A stretch of DNA of 64,000 nt. Origin: Wolfiporia cocos (Eukaryota > Basidiomycota > Agaricomycetes > Polyporales > Phaeolaceae). The stretch's first letter is position 1; each line of letters starts with the position of its first letter. Where the stretch lies: the NCBI GenBank assembly GCA_029448655.1, contig JACCLO010000009.1:2232001-2296000 (forward strand). Reading direction: 5' to 3'. The notes beneath the pieces are model-generated. The model did no database searches, was not told the origin of the DNA, and worked only from the letters and a program-made list of their open reading frames with translations. Positions 1 through 10,442 of the stretch are shown piece by piece. The translations under genes were made by a program, and so were the position numbers.

Positions 1-170
1 AGTGGCCCCCAGAACTCAAATCCCTTGACCCTGGGATGAGACGGGTATGGATAACTAATCACGTGCCCGGATGACAGAAGTCAAACAAGGGCGAAAGAAA
101 AGTGCACTTTGCCCCTAGTGCGCCGGGGTTGCTCTGGAATGAACTCAGAGCGGGGGGGAGACTCGTCTTA

Positions 171-886
171 TGACACAAGCACGTTCTCAAGCAACTTCTC
201 AGGGGAAGTGTAATCGCGTGGAAGCGACTTCCTGATCTGAGGCTACTCAAGGCAGTAAAGGCCAAGACGAGTCTGGGGTGTTCCCTGCTCGTCAGGCCAG
301 TATATATGCTATCTAGGTGTTTGTACATGTTTGGCTACTGTACAGCATTACGTAAGCTAATAGTCCGTGATAACCCTATCCTAGGGGTAGAGCCGAGAGA
401 AGAGTGTCCGGGGTCTGACTAGGCACGTGTGGGGTGTTCGGGGTCCTTGCACGTGATACTAGGCGGGCGCTTAGATAAGATAAGGGCTGTCGTTCAGTCG
501 TTGGCTAACTGAATGAAATCGGCTTGTGACAGATGGGAGGCGTAGGGTTTGGTTGGTTGGGTGGACGTGGTTTAGTCCTAGCTGTAAGTCTTGGTTAGCA
601 TGAGCCAAGGGTCAGCTTAGCGTTAGCCAAGGGTCGGCTTAACGTGAGCCAAGGGTCGGCTTAGCGTGAGCCAAGGGTCATGTGACTTGTGTGGCTTTAT
701 ATCGGACTGGACGTGGGGTCCGGGACTAGGGTTCTTAGGCGTGGCTGGCGATGCTATTAGCTAGTGCCCGTAGTGGTACCTACGTAGGGCTTGGATCTGG
801 CTGAGGCATCGGGTTCCCAGCTTCGGGGGTGCTCTCGATGGTCGGAAAAGGTACTGTGCCTAAAGGCTTGAAATTGGCGTGTGACA
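171..886 (-). repeat. LTR-like remnants, family H
   Basis: Read on the minus strand, this stretch starts TGTCACACGCCAATTTC and ends near TGCTTGTGTCA. Several blocks match the complete solo LTR at 5720-6642, including the start, a tract around ACTCGTCTTGGCCTTT and the end. A second LTR-like start (TGTCACAAGCCGATTTC) lies inside it near 531, so it may be two overlapping or nested partial LTRs. No clean target duplication was found at either pair of ends. Positions 1-170 hold nothing I recognise. Confidence 0.5.
597..684. repeat. 22-bp tandem repeat, four units
   Basis: Four consecutive 22-bp units (597-618, 619-640, 641-662, 663-684) are built around GAGCCAAGGGTCGGCTTAGC. The last unit diverges after its first 15-16 bases. 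The array lies within LTR-like sequence. Confidence 0.85.
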
Positions 887-1064
887 AATCCAGATCTCGA
901 TCACAACCCCGATCGCAACAGTAGTCACAACGTTCCACGCCGTGTTAGCAGATCACAAGTCATTGTAATGGTCGTTGAGATCATATAAGGTGAATTGATG
1001 CAAAATCTTAAACCAAAGGGCCCATTTTCACTAATTCTAACAACACCACAGCTGCGCGCCTAAA

Positions 1065-1216
1065 GCCGCCGGCTCAGGGCTCGGCTACGGCCGGCTCACG
1101 ATCCAAGCCGGGCCCTGAGCCGTCTTAAGCCGCCCCCCCAGGCTCGGCTCGGCCCGGCTTAAGTCGGCTCGGCCAGGCCCGGCTCACGGCTTTGAGCCGT
1201 GCTTTGCACATCACTA
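1065..1216. mobile_element. GC-rich terminal fragment of a hAT-like DNA transposon
   Basis: The stretch is built of repeated GGCTC/GGCCC/CCGGCTTAAG motifs and ends GTGCTTTGCACATCACTA. Its reverse complement begins TAGTGATGTGCAAAGCACGG. An end of this kind, with subterminal GGCTC/GAGCC repeats, resembles hAT-superfamily termini. I see no opposite end or transposase, so this is a solo end or a degenerate non-autonomous copy. An A/C-rich stretch precedes it, and 887-1064 holds nothing I recognise. Confidence 0.4.
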
Positions 1217-1852
1217 CGTACGGGCGAGCAAGCAATTTTTACCGCGCGGCTGCACCCTGCGCCCCTCCCTCGAGCTCAGAGTTCGCGTCGCTTACCATTC
1301 CGCCGTTATCGCCGTTAGCGACGCCGTCGTTGTCATTTCGTCCCTCCATCCACTCCCTTTTCTTTTGTTGATATTGCCTATCTTTCCTTTTTTTCTTTCC
1401 GTTCCTCCTCGTATACTACGGCCTCCCTGTCTGTATCTACTGCTCACTACGTGAGCCCCCTGTGTTCACCCAGAACCGTTACTCATCCTTCTGCGCGCGG
1501 TGCCCACCTGTGTGTGCGAATCGTAGGCGATGGCTGGCCCGCCCACCCGGCGGCTCATCCATCCCCCGCGTCTGTCCCCGGATAACGCCGGTCCCACCCA
1601 ACCTCCATAGCACACTCAGCGCGTTACCGTAGCGTCACCTCCCTTGCCAGTGCGACGACGAGCCCGGAGTCGGCTGAAGCGCTGGACGCTGAAGCATAAT
1701 CACGTGTCTTGATCCGAGAGCCCTCATATAAGCGCTGGGAGTTACACAGTACTGTGTTCTGGAGACTTCTAGGATTTACTGACCACTGTAGTTTTATTAC
1801 TCTGTGCGGTGTTCCATCTTGAAGCTATACTCAACTTCCCTGGCTCGTCAAC
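1217..1852 (+). promoter_or_regulatory. Upstream region of the derlin gene
   Basis: No coding potential is seen. The stretch holds a long pyrimidine-rich tract (about 1345-1425), common in fungal promoters, a CACGTG box at 1701-1706, and a TATA-like ATATAAG at 1726-1732 about 120 bp upstream of the derlin ATG. The assignment rests on position and motifs only. Confidence 0.45.
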
Positions 1853-2816
1853 ATGTCACTCTGGGCTGAAATCAGCAAAATCCCGCCGGTGACTCGCTTT
1901 CTGTGCGGATCCTCGCTCGCAGTCACTGTCCCAGTCCTTCTGGAGATTGTATCACCATATAAAATACTCTTTGTGAAGGAGTTAGTAACCGAAAGATGGG
2001 AGGTGTGTATTTACCGCACATACGACACATTCAACGGTGAAACGAATTCTGTTCTTACAGGTTTGGCGCGTTTTCACTAGCTTCTTCTTAGGCAGTGAGT
2101 GCGCTCTCATACATATGCCAGATTTGCGTACTAAACGTCTTCTCATACTCATAGGTGGTGGTATCAATTATATATTCGAATTCATCATGCTCTAGTGAGA
2201 TCAATCTAGCCACGCGGCGCAATTAATATTCTGACCAGCCCACAGCCGTAATGCAGACCAGCTCGAGTCCCAGTATTACACTGGTCGCTCTGCCGACCTG
2301 GCCTGGCAGCTCTTGCTCGCCTGCTCCGCCATCCTTGTGAGTTCTCCTGCTCCTGTTACCATTCGCCACTCACGCCGCTAGCAGACGCTGAACATCCCCC
2401 TGCACTCCTTCGTACACACGCGCCCGCTCCTCCTCGCGCTCACCTACCTCACCTCGCGCCTCGCGCCGCCGGGGACGCAGACCTCGCTCTTTGGGCTGCT
2501 CAGCTTCCCCATCGTATATCTCCCCTTCGCGCTCATCGGCCTCGACCTCCTCATGGGTGGGCGCGCAGCGGCTGCGCAGAGCATTTCTGGCGCCGTCGTG
2601 GGCCATCTTTGGTGGTGGGGCGTCTGGGAGAGCGGCGTGCTCCGCGGACTCGGGGCCGCACCGGGCTGGCTGCGTGCGCTCGTGGGTGGCGGCCCACGCC
2701 CAGGCGCAGGAGGCGCACCCGGCGGCGTGCACGTCGTTCCGCCGAGACGTCTAAGGGAGGAAGCACAGACGGGTGGGTACCGGTGGGGCACCGGGCACAG
2801 GCTCGGCAGTGACTGA
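1853..2816 (+). CDS. DER1: Derlin-like ER membrane protein (five exons)
   Basis: Derlins are rhomboid-fold pseudoproteases of the ER membrane that help move misfolded proteins to the cytosol for degradation (ERAD). Proposed exons are 1853-2002, 2061-2094, 2155-2194, 2246-2336 and 2385-2816, giving 248 residues. The introns are 48-60 nt with GT..AG ends, and joining them keeps one frame to a TGA. The N-terminus reads MSLWAEISKIPPVTRF. The derlin WR motif is at residues 52-53 (EVWRVFTSFFLG), followed by GGINYIFEFIML, LYRNADQLESQYYTGRSADL and, near the C-terminus, GHLWWWGVW. Several hydrophobic segments fit a multi-pass protein. The C-terminal tail (from about residue 195) is Gly/Pro/Arg-rich and cytosolic by analogy. 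The gene is convergent with the downstream CHS5-like gene, 177 bp between stops. The family call is strong; splice sites are inferred from homology and consensus. Confidence 0.88.
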
Positions 2817-2993
2817 AGAGTTGACATCCTTTGCTCGATCTCGCGCCGCTCGTGGAATATGGATGTATAATTTATAGGGCGTTGGGGCAGGTACAACCGC
2901 TCTCGTATGTATCACGGTCCACGTAGGAGGGTAGAGAACAGGCATCCAATCGCAACAGCGGCTTCGGACCGGGTATACTTTTGCGAAAGCACT

Positions 2994-4613
2994 CTAATTG
3001 AGCGAAATCTCCTCCGTTTCCCCGAGGTCGTCGTCATTCGGATCTGGCACGCTGCTTGGCGGCAACTCCTTCTCAACCGGAGGCGGGGGCGGGACCTCCA
3101 CGCTCGACGGGGCGACTACGCCCACCGTCGTCAGTCCCGCCTCTTCTGCCTCTGTCTCCTCCGCTTTCGCGTTCTTTCCCTCATTCTGACCCTCGGCTTG
3201 CCCCTGTGGAGGCGTCGGCGACGTCTCCTCCTCCGGCGGGGACGGCACCGGTGGCTCTGGCTCTGGCGCAGGTGGCGGGAACTTGAACGTCTTGCTCATC
3301 GTGCCCTTGCGCACGTGCCCCTGGTGCGCCTCGCGCTCCCTGCCGCTCTCGTGCTCGTGCTCGCGCTCCTCGGGCGTGGGCGCAAACCGCTTCGCGGGCG
3401 TGGGCGGCGACGTGGGCGGGCCGGACGAGACGCGTTGCGGTGGCATCGACTGCCGGTTCGCGACGTGCTTCTGCGCGGTGGGTGACGCGCTGTGCGCCTC
3501 GCGCGAGAGGTTCGCCTGTGACATCGACTGCGGGCGCGAGAAGCCCGTCGGTGTCGGCGGGTTCGCGCCGAGGTAGTACGGGTGGATCGGGACCATCCTG
3601 AAGCGCATGATGATGAGCTGTCTGGAAGAGGAAGGGGCGAGAACAACACGCACTTTTTGGCGGAATGGCATGCGAGGATCCAGTGTGGCTGGACGACGGG
3701 TATGCTGAGCTGCAGTGCCTTTTGGTACTCCACGCCGGGCGCGGTGGTGAGGTTGCCCGCAACCGCGGCACCGCTGGGTGTCGCCGCGGGGGTCGTGCAC
3801 ACGAAGTGCGTGGTGTCGATCTGGATCTTCTCACTCCACTTCGCGCCCATCTCGCGCAGCGCCATCTTCGCATTCTCGAGGAGGACCGGGTCCTGCACGT
3901 TCCCGAAGCAGACGGAGATGCCGGACGTGTTCGCCATCGTGTGCGTGCGCACCTTGAGAACGTTTGAAGGGTACACGCCCGCGGTCGTCCGCAGGATGAG
4001 CTGGAAGTCGTAGTCAGTATCGATTTGCAGGCCGGAAAGCTTCGTGGATGTGTTCGTGAGGGGGTTGGGTATTGAGGCAAGGCGCTGACGGTTGCGGTAG
4101 ATATCGAGAGAGCGTAGTTTTGCGGTTGCAAGTTGCAGAGACGGCCATTCGAGGGTCACAGACGTTTGTGTAACATTTCTAAGCTGAAGAATTGTACGAG
4201 CTGTGGCTGTTTTCCAGAACGGATGTACACAACGCTACACATACCTCCAGCTTGGGGGGCTCCGGCGACCTAGTTCCGTACATCTGCAGAAGATCATTTT
4301 GCAGTCCCCAGAACTCAGAGTCTCGCTTCTTCTCTTCCACAGTGTTCCTTTGAACCGAGATATTCACAATGGAGCCGGTCGTTGCACCGGGAGGCAATAG
4401 TAGAGACGGGAATTCGATGAGATGTGCACGCTCTCCCAGCAAAATCTACGCAGAGAGTACGTGTTAAGCGTTCGCAGTTGCACGAGCAAATATGCCTACG
4501 GCCATCCCCGCATCTTGGCATTACAGTCAGAAATGCGTACGGAAATGGTAGAAATCTGGATACATACCGAGTTTCCCCACCGTGAACGTAAAGCTCTCCG
4601 GAGATTGAGGCAT
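2994..4613 (-). CDS. CHS5: Chs5-type exomer scaffold protein (FN3 + BRCT)
   Basis: Chs5 is the scaffold of the exomer coat, which exports chitin synthase and other cargo from the trans-Golgi to the surface. Proposed exons, in coding order, are 4613-4568, 4513-4500, 4445-4245, 4183-3654 and 3597-2994, giving 464 residues. The N-terminal part (1-87) holds FTFTVGKLDAGMAILLGERA and HLIEFPSLLLPPG. The FN3 domain is about 88-170 (NVTQTSVTLEW, SGLQIDTDYDFQL) and BRCT about 171-275 (IDTTHFVC, SIPVVQPHWILACHSAKK, PYYLGANPP). The rest is an acidic, proline-rich tail ending ETEEISLN. Introns are 54-61 nt. Exon 2 is only 14 nt and its acceptor is AAG, but it restores frame and the conserved VGKLDAG reading. 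An alternative acceptor at 3622/3621 would add eight residues but leave a 32-nt intron, so I prefer 3598/3597. Confidence 0.87.
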
Positions 4614-5178
4614 CTTGGCGAAGTCCCAGAAGTAGTGGTATACGCTATTTAGATTGTATATACCGGTGGCTTTAGCAAACCGTTCCGAATAGTTGCTTTA
4701 GAGCACCAGCCAGTGATTAAGAAAGGGTAACATTCAGGTGCACCGCAGCGTACCACTTGAGGCGCGCGGAATACGTGCGCGTCACGTGGATGTATCGGGA
4801 ACGGTGGCAATGTGAGAGAGAAATTATATCCCGCAGTCAGTAAACTATGTACATGTGCGGCAGCTAACGTGAGCCAAGGTGATACGTAGGTGTGTAAGTA
4901 GACAAAAATATGGGAGGAAGGGTCATACGTGTGCAAGGTATCATAAGGATAGGTGAGACGTAGCATAAGGGGTAGAAGTAAAGTGAAGAAGATGAATGCA
5001 TAGCAGAGATGTTCATTGCAGAGATAAGAAATGATGGTAAAGGTGTTACATCATGGAGGGAGTAGAGATAACCTTCATGGAGAGTCGTCCATGGAAGCAT
5101 GAGGTGGGTTGGTCGACGTCGAATTTGGGGAGGACATCTTGCAGGGCTCGGAGGATGCGACCATCAGGATAGTCATGC
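4614..5178. other. CHS5 upstream region and unassigned remnant
   Basis: The first part is the promoter side of the CHS5-like gene; no clear core motif was picked. From about 5040 the minus strand can be read as a short coding-like remnant (HMHDYPDGRILRALQDVLPK) that seems to continue across the transposon insertion at 5187-6786 into 6795-6890 (FLKCIPNNIHVLDLD). I do not recognise the protein, and it is broken by stops and insertions. Confidence 0.3.
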
Positions 5179-5186
5179 ATATGGAG

Positions 5187-6786
5187 TAAGGCTCCAACCA
5201 TATAATATACATGTACAGAAATTCGGTAAATATATGGTATATGGTATATACATAGTATATACATGGTTTTTGGATGGTAGATTTTTTAGACATCTTGGCA
5301 TAGCCATTGCTTTGCCCATATAGCTATGGAGATTGTCTCTTCCTTTAATGACATGCTGCAGGTATCAGCACTTGGCTGATGTGAGGAAAAAATCGGTGTT
5401 CAACATTCAACAGCCACACTAGTAGCAGGAATGGCTTAGGAATTGTGCACAATGTGTGAGGTGGTGGGAAACTTGTATGCATGAGTCTAATGCATGATGC
5501 AATCATTATGTGGGATGATATATAGCATAAACATAAATCTGATCTTGCCTTCTGCCAAATGAGAGGGTAAGCCAAGCATGCGAAATATGTCCTGACATCT
5601 TTGCATTTGTGCAGCAGCCACCAGATTGTCTAAATCTCATATCACTATTGCACTGTACATTCTGTAAGACACATAACTAGTTCAGATACACTATTCAAAT
5701 TGTCAATTGAGGGTCTAATTGTCACAAGCCAATTTCAAAGCCTAGTAGAACACCCTAGGTTGACACCCCATTCACGCCATAAGCACGCTACAGCACTCTA
5801 TCCGAGCCCAGCTGGAATCCTACGGCAACGCTAGTAGAAGCCCTCCACTATACAGGACACTACGGGCACTAGCAGGCCACCAGCAGTCTAACCCTAGAAC
5901 TCAGTCCAAGTCCCGGCCGCAAGTCATACGCGGCCTAGTCCCTAAACCCCGGAGTCACGAGCCGACCCCTAGAGTCCAACAGGCTACAATAGCACGACGG
6001 TACGCCTGGTACAACCTTCAGGCTAAACCACCACCGCACACTATGCTGTACGCCAACTAGGGGCACGGTCTACACTCGCACGTGACCCAGAACATTAAAC
6101 CTAACACCTCGCGTCCCCACCGCACGGACACTCGCCATTACAGGCATAGACATTATACTATACCTCATACGCACCCTAACCTACGAGTACACCAGGCAGG
6201 GATAATAACCCCAGGCTCTGCACGACTGAGAACCCTACCAGTCACAGAGCGCCATACCCGATCGTGGCAGACCACGCCCGATCACGGACTTAGAACCCCG
6301 CCATTACCGGCGCATCCACGATCGACGAGAACCACCGATCGAACCCGACAGATTGGCTACTCCTTAGATCCGCCCCTTATACGCTACGTCGCCATGGACA
6401 TCAGCGCTCCGATGCCATTACCGGCACATAGCTCATAGCCAGTTAGATACCAGTACGTAGAGGCCTCTGAGCCACCGTACACAAACATGTACAAATAGTT
6501 TAGGAGTATATATGCCGGACAGTCTTGAGCGTAAACCTCAGACTTGTCTTGGCCTTTTGTGCCTTGAGATGCCCGGACCAGGAAGGCGCTTTCATGCGAC
6601 CCACCTTCCCCCGGTGTGTGTCTTGAGGTTGCGCTTGTGTCACTAATATGAATGCATTCACAACAACCATATACCATATAATATACCATGTATATACCAT
6701 GTACTCGGCCACATGTAAATATATGTATATAGTATGTATATAAAACCATGTATACATGGTATATACATTATATGGTTGGAGCCTTA
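5187..6786. mobile_element. Non-autonomous DNA transposon with 8-bp target duplication
   Basis: The ends are inverted repeats: left TAAGGCTCCAACCATATAAT, right its near-exact inverse ending GGTTGGAGCCTTA. The element is flanked by the 8-bp duplication ATATGGAG (5179-5186 and 6787-6794). Without the solo LTR inserted at 5720-6642 and its duplicated target, the element is about 672 bp. It has no coding capacity and AT-rich palindromic subterminal tracts. An 8-bp duplication fits the hAT superfamily, but the superfamily call is tentative. Confidence 0.75.
5720..6642 (+). repeat. Solo LTR, family H
   Basis: The sequence begins TGTCACAAGCCAATTTC and ends GCGCTTGTGTCA, flanked by the 5-bp duplication CTAAT (5715-5719 and 6643-6647). 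It is 923 bp long. A TATATAT box near 6509 and the following tract resemble the U3/R part of an LTR. No internal retrotransposon sequence is attached. Confidence 0.85.
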
Positions 6787-7065
6787 ATATGGAGGAGGCC
6801 TCTCTGTAATGAGGGATGGCAGGGTTGAGTCAGTCCAGATCGAGGACATGGATATTATTTGGGATGCATTTGAGGAATGTAGTAGATTCAAGGATGAACA
6901 GCCCAAGTCTCACTCTTAACGACTTCTTGTTTGAAGGGTGAGTTCTAAGGACTTAGACCTTAGACGTCTCAGCTTATATACATGTAGGGCACTACCCAAG
7001 AACCGTCTGCCCTAATGTTACGAGGTCTGTGCACCGAGCAGTAAAGCAAGGTGCTTAGCATATGG

Positions 7066-8972
7066 TGTTATGGTTATTTCGATTTTTCGGACGTTGGCAG
7101 AACTTACCATTGGGTGAATACGATACAGGGACTTGTTGCGCAACCAACCCCCTGGCTACTTGTGACTCTACTGGGCACATCCCCAGTTGTACTAGCATAT
7201 AGGGCGCGTTTCAACTTTGGCAGATCCAACTCTGCCCCCGTCTCATATTTATCATTTACTAGCTGATAGATGGTGTTCAACCACCATCATTCATATCTAT
7301 CGTTTCAGATATATCACTATGTCAGACCGAGCCCAGACACAAGAGGACTGAGTAGGATGTTACTTGATTAAAACCAAGCTGAGGATCAGACTTGGTGGGT
7401 TTCTACTATATGTACATGAGTCTGTGTGTGTTCCTATGTGTCTCGCATACCTGTAATGGTTTAGCGGTGTCTGGGTAGTGGGCTAGAGCTAATAGACTTT
7501 GTTAGACCTTTGTCAAGGGTTTCTGGAAATTGTGACAGGTGTGATATGACTGGGGATCTGCAATGTGTGGTAACCATGTTGTCACAGAATATTCTTGACA
7601 TCCCTCGCTATAGGTATTCATAGGCACCGCTAGGTGCGCGCGTGTCTTCCTGATCCTCAGCCACCTCCAGCGTCTCCCTCTTTGCCATTTAGATCATATG
7701 ACCCAGTAGTTTAGCGCTGTAGGGTAGTGCGCACCTCAGGTACAGACACGTTACGGTCACAGTAGTTACATGTACGTTACTTGTCATGTGCCTCTTAGAT
7801 AATGCGCACGGGCCATTACTTTAGGGCACAACTCATAGTTACAACGTCATGTATATATTACGACGAGATGCGGGGTTATTCCCCATCTCTCAGATTCTAG
7901 TCAATGGGTTAATCCCCCTTACACGCTACTTCATCTGTGTGCCTCTGGCCCGGGGCCCCTCTGCAACTTGCTCGACTGTGCGCTGCCTCGACACGTCGCC
8001 CTGCGGAGTACCTTTGGTACTCCCAGTGGACTCCTATAAGGATGTCCCACTGGGCGCGCCGCTGGGTCACCGCTGTTGCGGTAGTGCACCGCCTTGTTAG
8101 GCGTATAGGACTTCCCCAGTTGCCTGGGTCGCACAGACAGGTGTGTCTGTGACACATGTGTATCTACTGATCCCTGAATTGTGATTGAGTTAGAATTATA
8201 TGAATGCTTCTTGGAATGTATAGGTGGTTTTGATATTCTTCAGGAATGCTTCTGTGAAATGTAAACTAATGAAAGAAGCGAACTTAGTTCTTGTGTGGCT
8301 TTTGACTAAATATATCTCTGGAAGATCAGGAACTTGTTAAACCTTATGTTTGAATGTCGCCTTGTGGTATCCTTGTGGTACTGGGATTATTAGAATGCTT
8401 CCTAGGACTTCTGTTATGTTGTGATAGTGGTATGGGGTTCGTCTTCTTGGGGCTTCTGTTATAAATGAATTTATCGGTGCTATTGCTTTATGGGTTTTAT
8501 TGGAGAGTTCAAATAGAACTGAGTTATTGTTGGATTGAACCGTTTGGAATGTGGATTGGTTTGGAATTTATTATGATTGGTTCTTAAATCCTGACACACT
8601 ACATACCTATCAAACATTTGGTACTATAGTGTAGATAGTACCGTGACATCTGGGATGGACTCGACCCCTGAAACTCAACATAGTATATAAACTCATGTAC
8701 TTACTGTCGAGGCTCTTCAGCTCGACCTTGTTGTACAAACAAGAAGTCTTATACTCGTGCTCAAACGTAGGAAACTACACTCAGTATTTCTCTCGAGCAA
8801 CCCAAACAACTAAGTCTTCAAAGTGCACACCAACTTCTCGGACTTAGGAACTTCACCTAGGACTTGAAGGCATCTAATGAGCATTTGCCTCGCACACATT
8901 TTTTGGACTAGGTGCAGAAGAACAATCTATATTCGCAACTCGAATATACGAATGGGTATTCGACCCGTAACA
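7066..8972 (+). repeat. Solo LTR, family A, inside the family B LTR
   Basis: It begins TGTTATGGTTATTTCG and ends TATTCGACCCGTAACA, flanked by the perfect duplication TATGG (7061-7065 and 8973-8977). Without the nested insertion it is about 625 bp. The same LTR family flanks element II. Confidence 0.88.
7320..8596. repeat. Solo LTR-like insertion, family J, inside the family A LTR
   Basis: The 1277-bp segment starts TGTCAGACCGAG and ends AAATCCTGACA, flanked by the perfect duplication CACTA (7315-7319 and 8597-8601). TG..CA ends and a 5-bp duplication fit an LTR. No internal coding sequence or internal direct repeat was seen, so a solo LTR is favoured over a tiny complete element. Confidence 0.75.
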
Positions 8973-9248
8973 TATGGTGCCATAATGGCATGCTACAATG
9001 TCGTGCTAATGATGATGAGGGCCACATAAGCGGTCATGTGAGTTATGAGTCAGTGGAGCACTACTAGTTAAGCTGGGCTGCTAACGAGTAAGATATGACT
9101 AAACTTCAGGAACCTTCAAGAGGATTTAGGAAGTATCCATGGATCATGGTTAGGGCTACTAACTACGTTGTATATGACTTGTCATAGGACAAGTTGTAGA
9201 AAACGGATATAAATCCACGAAAAACTCCTAGAAAACTGTGACAGAGGA

Positions 9249-9563
9249 CATAGAAAAAGTGATTTGTGAGGTTGGTATAATTGATAATTGACCAATCGAG
9301 GTTGCGGCAGATAACGTTATTGATTTGGACAACAGTGTTGCATGGTGAGGTGCTAACACGTGAGCATGTGGGAAGTTGAGGGCCAATAGGGTGGTCATAC
9401 GTAGGAGGTGGCAATGGAATAATCAGGGGTGGCATTGGAACGTGTGGAGGGGTAGGGGTACAAGTGGGGGTGGGTGTTGAGATAGGTACAGGTTTGATTG
9501 GCATTGGAGTGGGTGTAGAAATGGTGATCAGTATCGATGGTGGCATAGCATGTAGGGGTGGTG
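9249..9563. other. Low-complexity GT-rich tract
   Basis: From about 9410 to 9545 the plus strand is dominated by GGTGTGGG/GGGTGTTGAG-type words, which read as Pro/Thr-rich peptide on the minus strand. No recognisable gene is seen. The bases just after the family B LTR may continue the unassigned remnant seen at 5040-5186 and 6795-6890. Confidence 0.4.
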
Positions 9564-9732
9564 TGTTACGGGTCGAATACCCATTTGTATATTTGAGTCG
9601 CGAATATAGATCATTCTTCTGCACGTAGTCCAAAGGATGTATGCAAGACAAATGCTCGTTAGATGCCTTCAAGTCATAGGTGAAGTTCCTAGGAGATCGT
9701 TCGATATCCAATATGCATTAGAGGATATAATT
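9564..9732 (-). repeat. Truncated family A LTR (minus orientation)
   Basis: The stretch starts TGTTACGGGTCGAATACCC, the inverse of the family A 3' end, and matches the last ~170 bp of that LTR. It then stops abruptly at about 9732. No matching left part was found nearby. The 9733-9855 gap holds nothing recognisable. Confidence 0.8.
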
Positions 9733-9855
9733 TGGTTTGCACATGAGAGAGGGTTGTGTCGGGCATTGAGCAGCCAGTAGCGATTGATGTGATGTAGGTG
9801 CTGAACAAGCGTGATCAAGGCATGACAAGCACATGGGCACTCATGTGTTGCAAAG

Positions 9856-10442
9856 TGTCACAGATCTGGGACATTCTACGAATTTTCCTATATTTTCTTT
9901 TACCTATTTATCCCACATTTCGACCAGCATATTCAAGCTTGCTGCTCTAAGCGCCCATAGACACGTACACGCTCATAAACAACACGTACATAACACGCTT
10001 GTAATGTACCACACGTAAGCAGCCCTCGGTTTATCACAAGCCTACGTCTTAGATGACTCATATCCTGGTACCGGCATATGTCATCATGCTTACTTAGCTT
10101 ACAAACCTTTGTAGCCACAACGTCAACATGGGCCTACTGGTCCAAAGCATGTTTCTAACTGGTGCAGCCATTACCAGCGCACACGGTCTACTGTAGAATA
10201 CGACTTAGCCATAATTCCTGTACGAGCACACAGACCCAGTACTTTAGGGCAAGCCATTACCGGCTGCTGTCGCTGCATGTATATAAGTAGGAATAGCTCT
10301 ACGCTATTCTTTAGATTTGTTCTCTTGCATTTGCAACTCTTGAACATCACTCCTGCTGCACCTACTAGCCCCTCACCTCGCCTCTCAAGCCCCTCAAGGT
10401 TACTTAGTCGAGTAAAGTGAGTCCCACAACTAGTTTGTGTCA
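9856..10442 (+). repeat. 5' LTR of gypsy element I
   Basis: It starts TGTCACAGATCTGGG and ends CTAGTTTGTGTCA, 587 bp, followed directly by TTAGAACGAATC. The same TTAGAAC follows the LTR of element III, marking the likely primer-binding site. A TATATAAG box lies near 10280. The matching 3' LTR is missing because the element is cut off at 26120. Confidence 0.7.

Larger units (their letters stand above)
6895..9243 (+). repeat. Solo LTR, family B, with nested insertions
   Basis: The stretch starts TGAACAGCCCAAGTC and ends CTAGAAAACTGTGACA. Flanks are AAGGA (6890-6894) and GAGGA (9244-9248), a near-match to a 5-bp duplication. Its two outer segments match the cleaner family B LTR at 49735-50236. 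It is interrupted by the family A LTR at 7066-8972. Strand is given as read; the family's true orientation is not known. Confidence 0.75.

Noticed and set aside
2370..2896. Several overlapping minus- and plus-strand frames of 60-150 codons
   Set aside because: They are shadows of the GC-rich last exon of the derlin gene, whose spliced frame matches the family throughout.
3181..4131. A 316-codon minus-strand frame overlapping the CHS5-like gene
   Set aside because: It is Arg/Pro/Ala-rich and out of frame with the FN3 and BRCT sequence; GC bias keeps it open.
7849..8157. Overlapping plus/minus frames of about 70-83 codons
   Set aside because: They lie inside the J LTR and show no domain or codon signal.
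9163..9711. A 182-codon minus-strand frame
   Set aside because: It runs from the truncated family A LTR through a GT-rich low-complexity tract; no domain.
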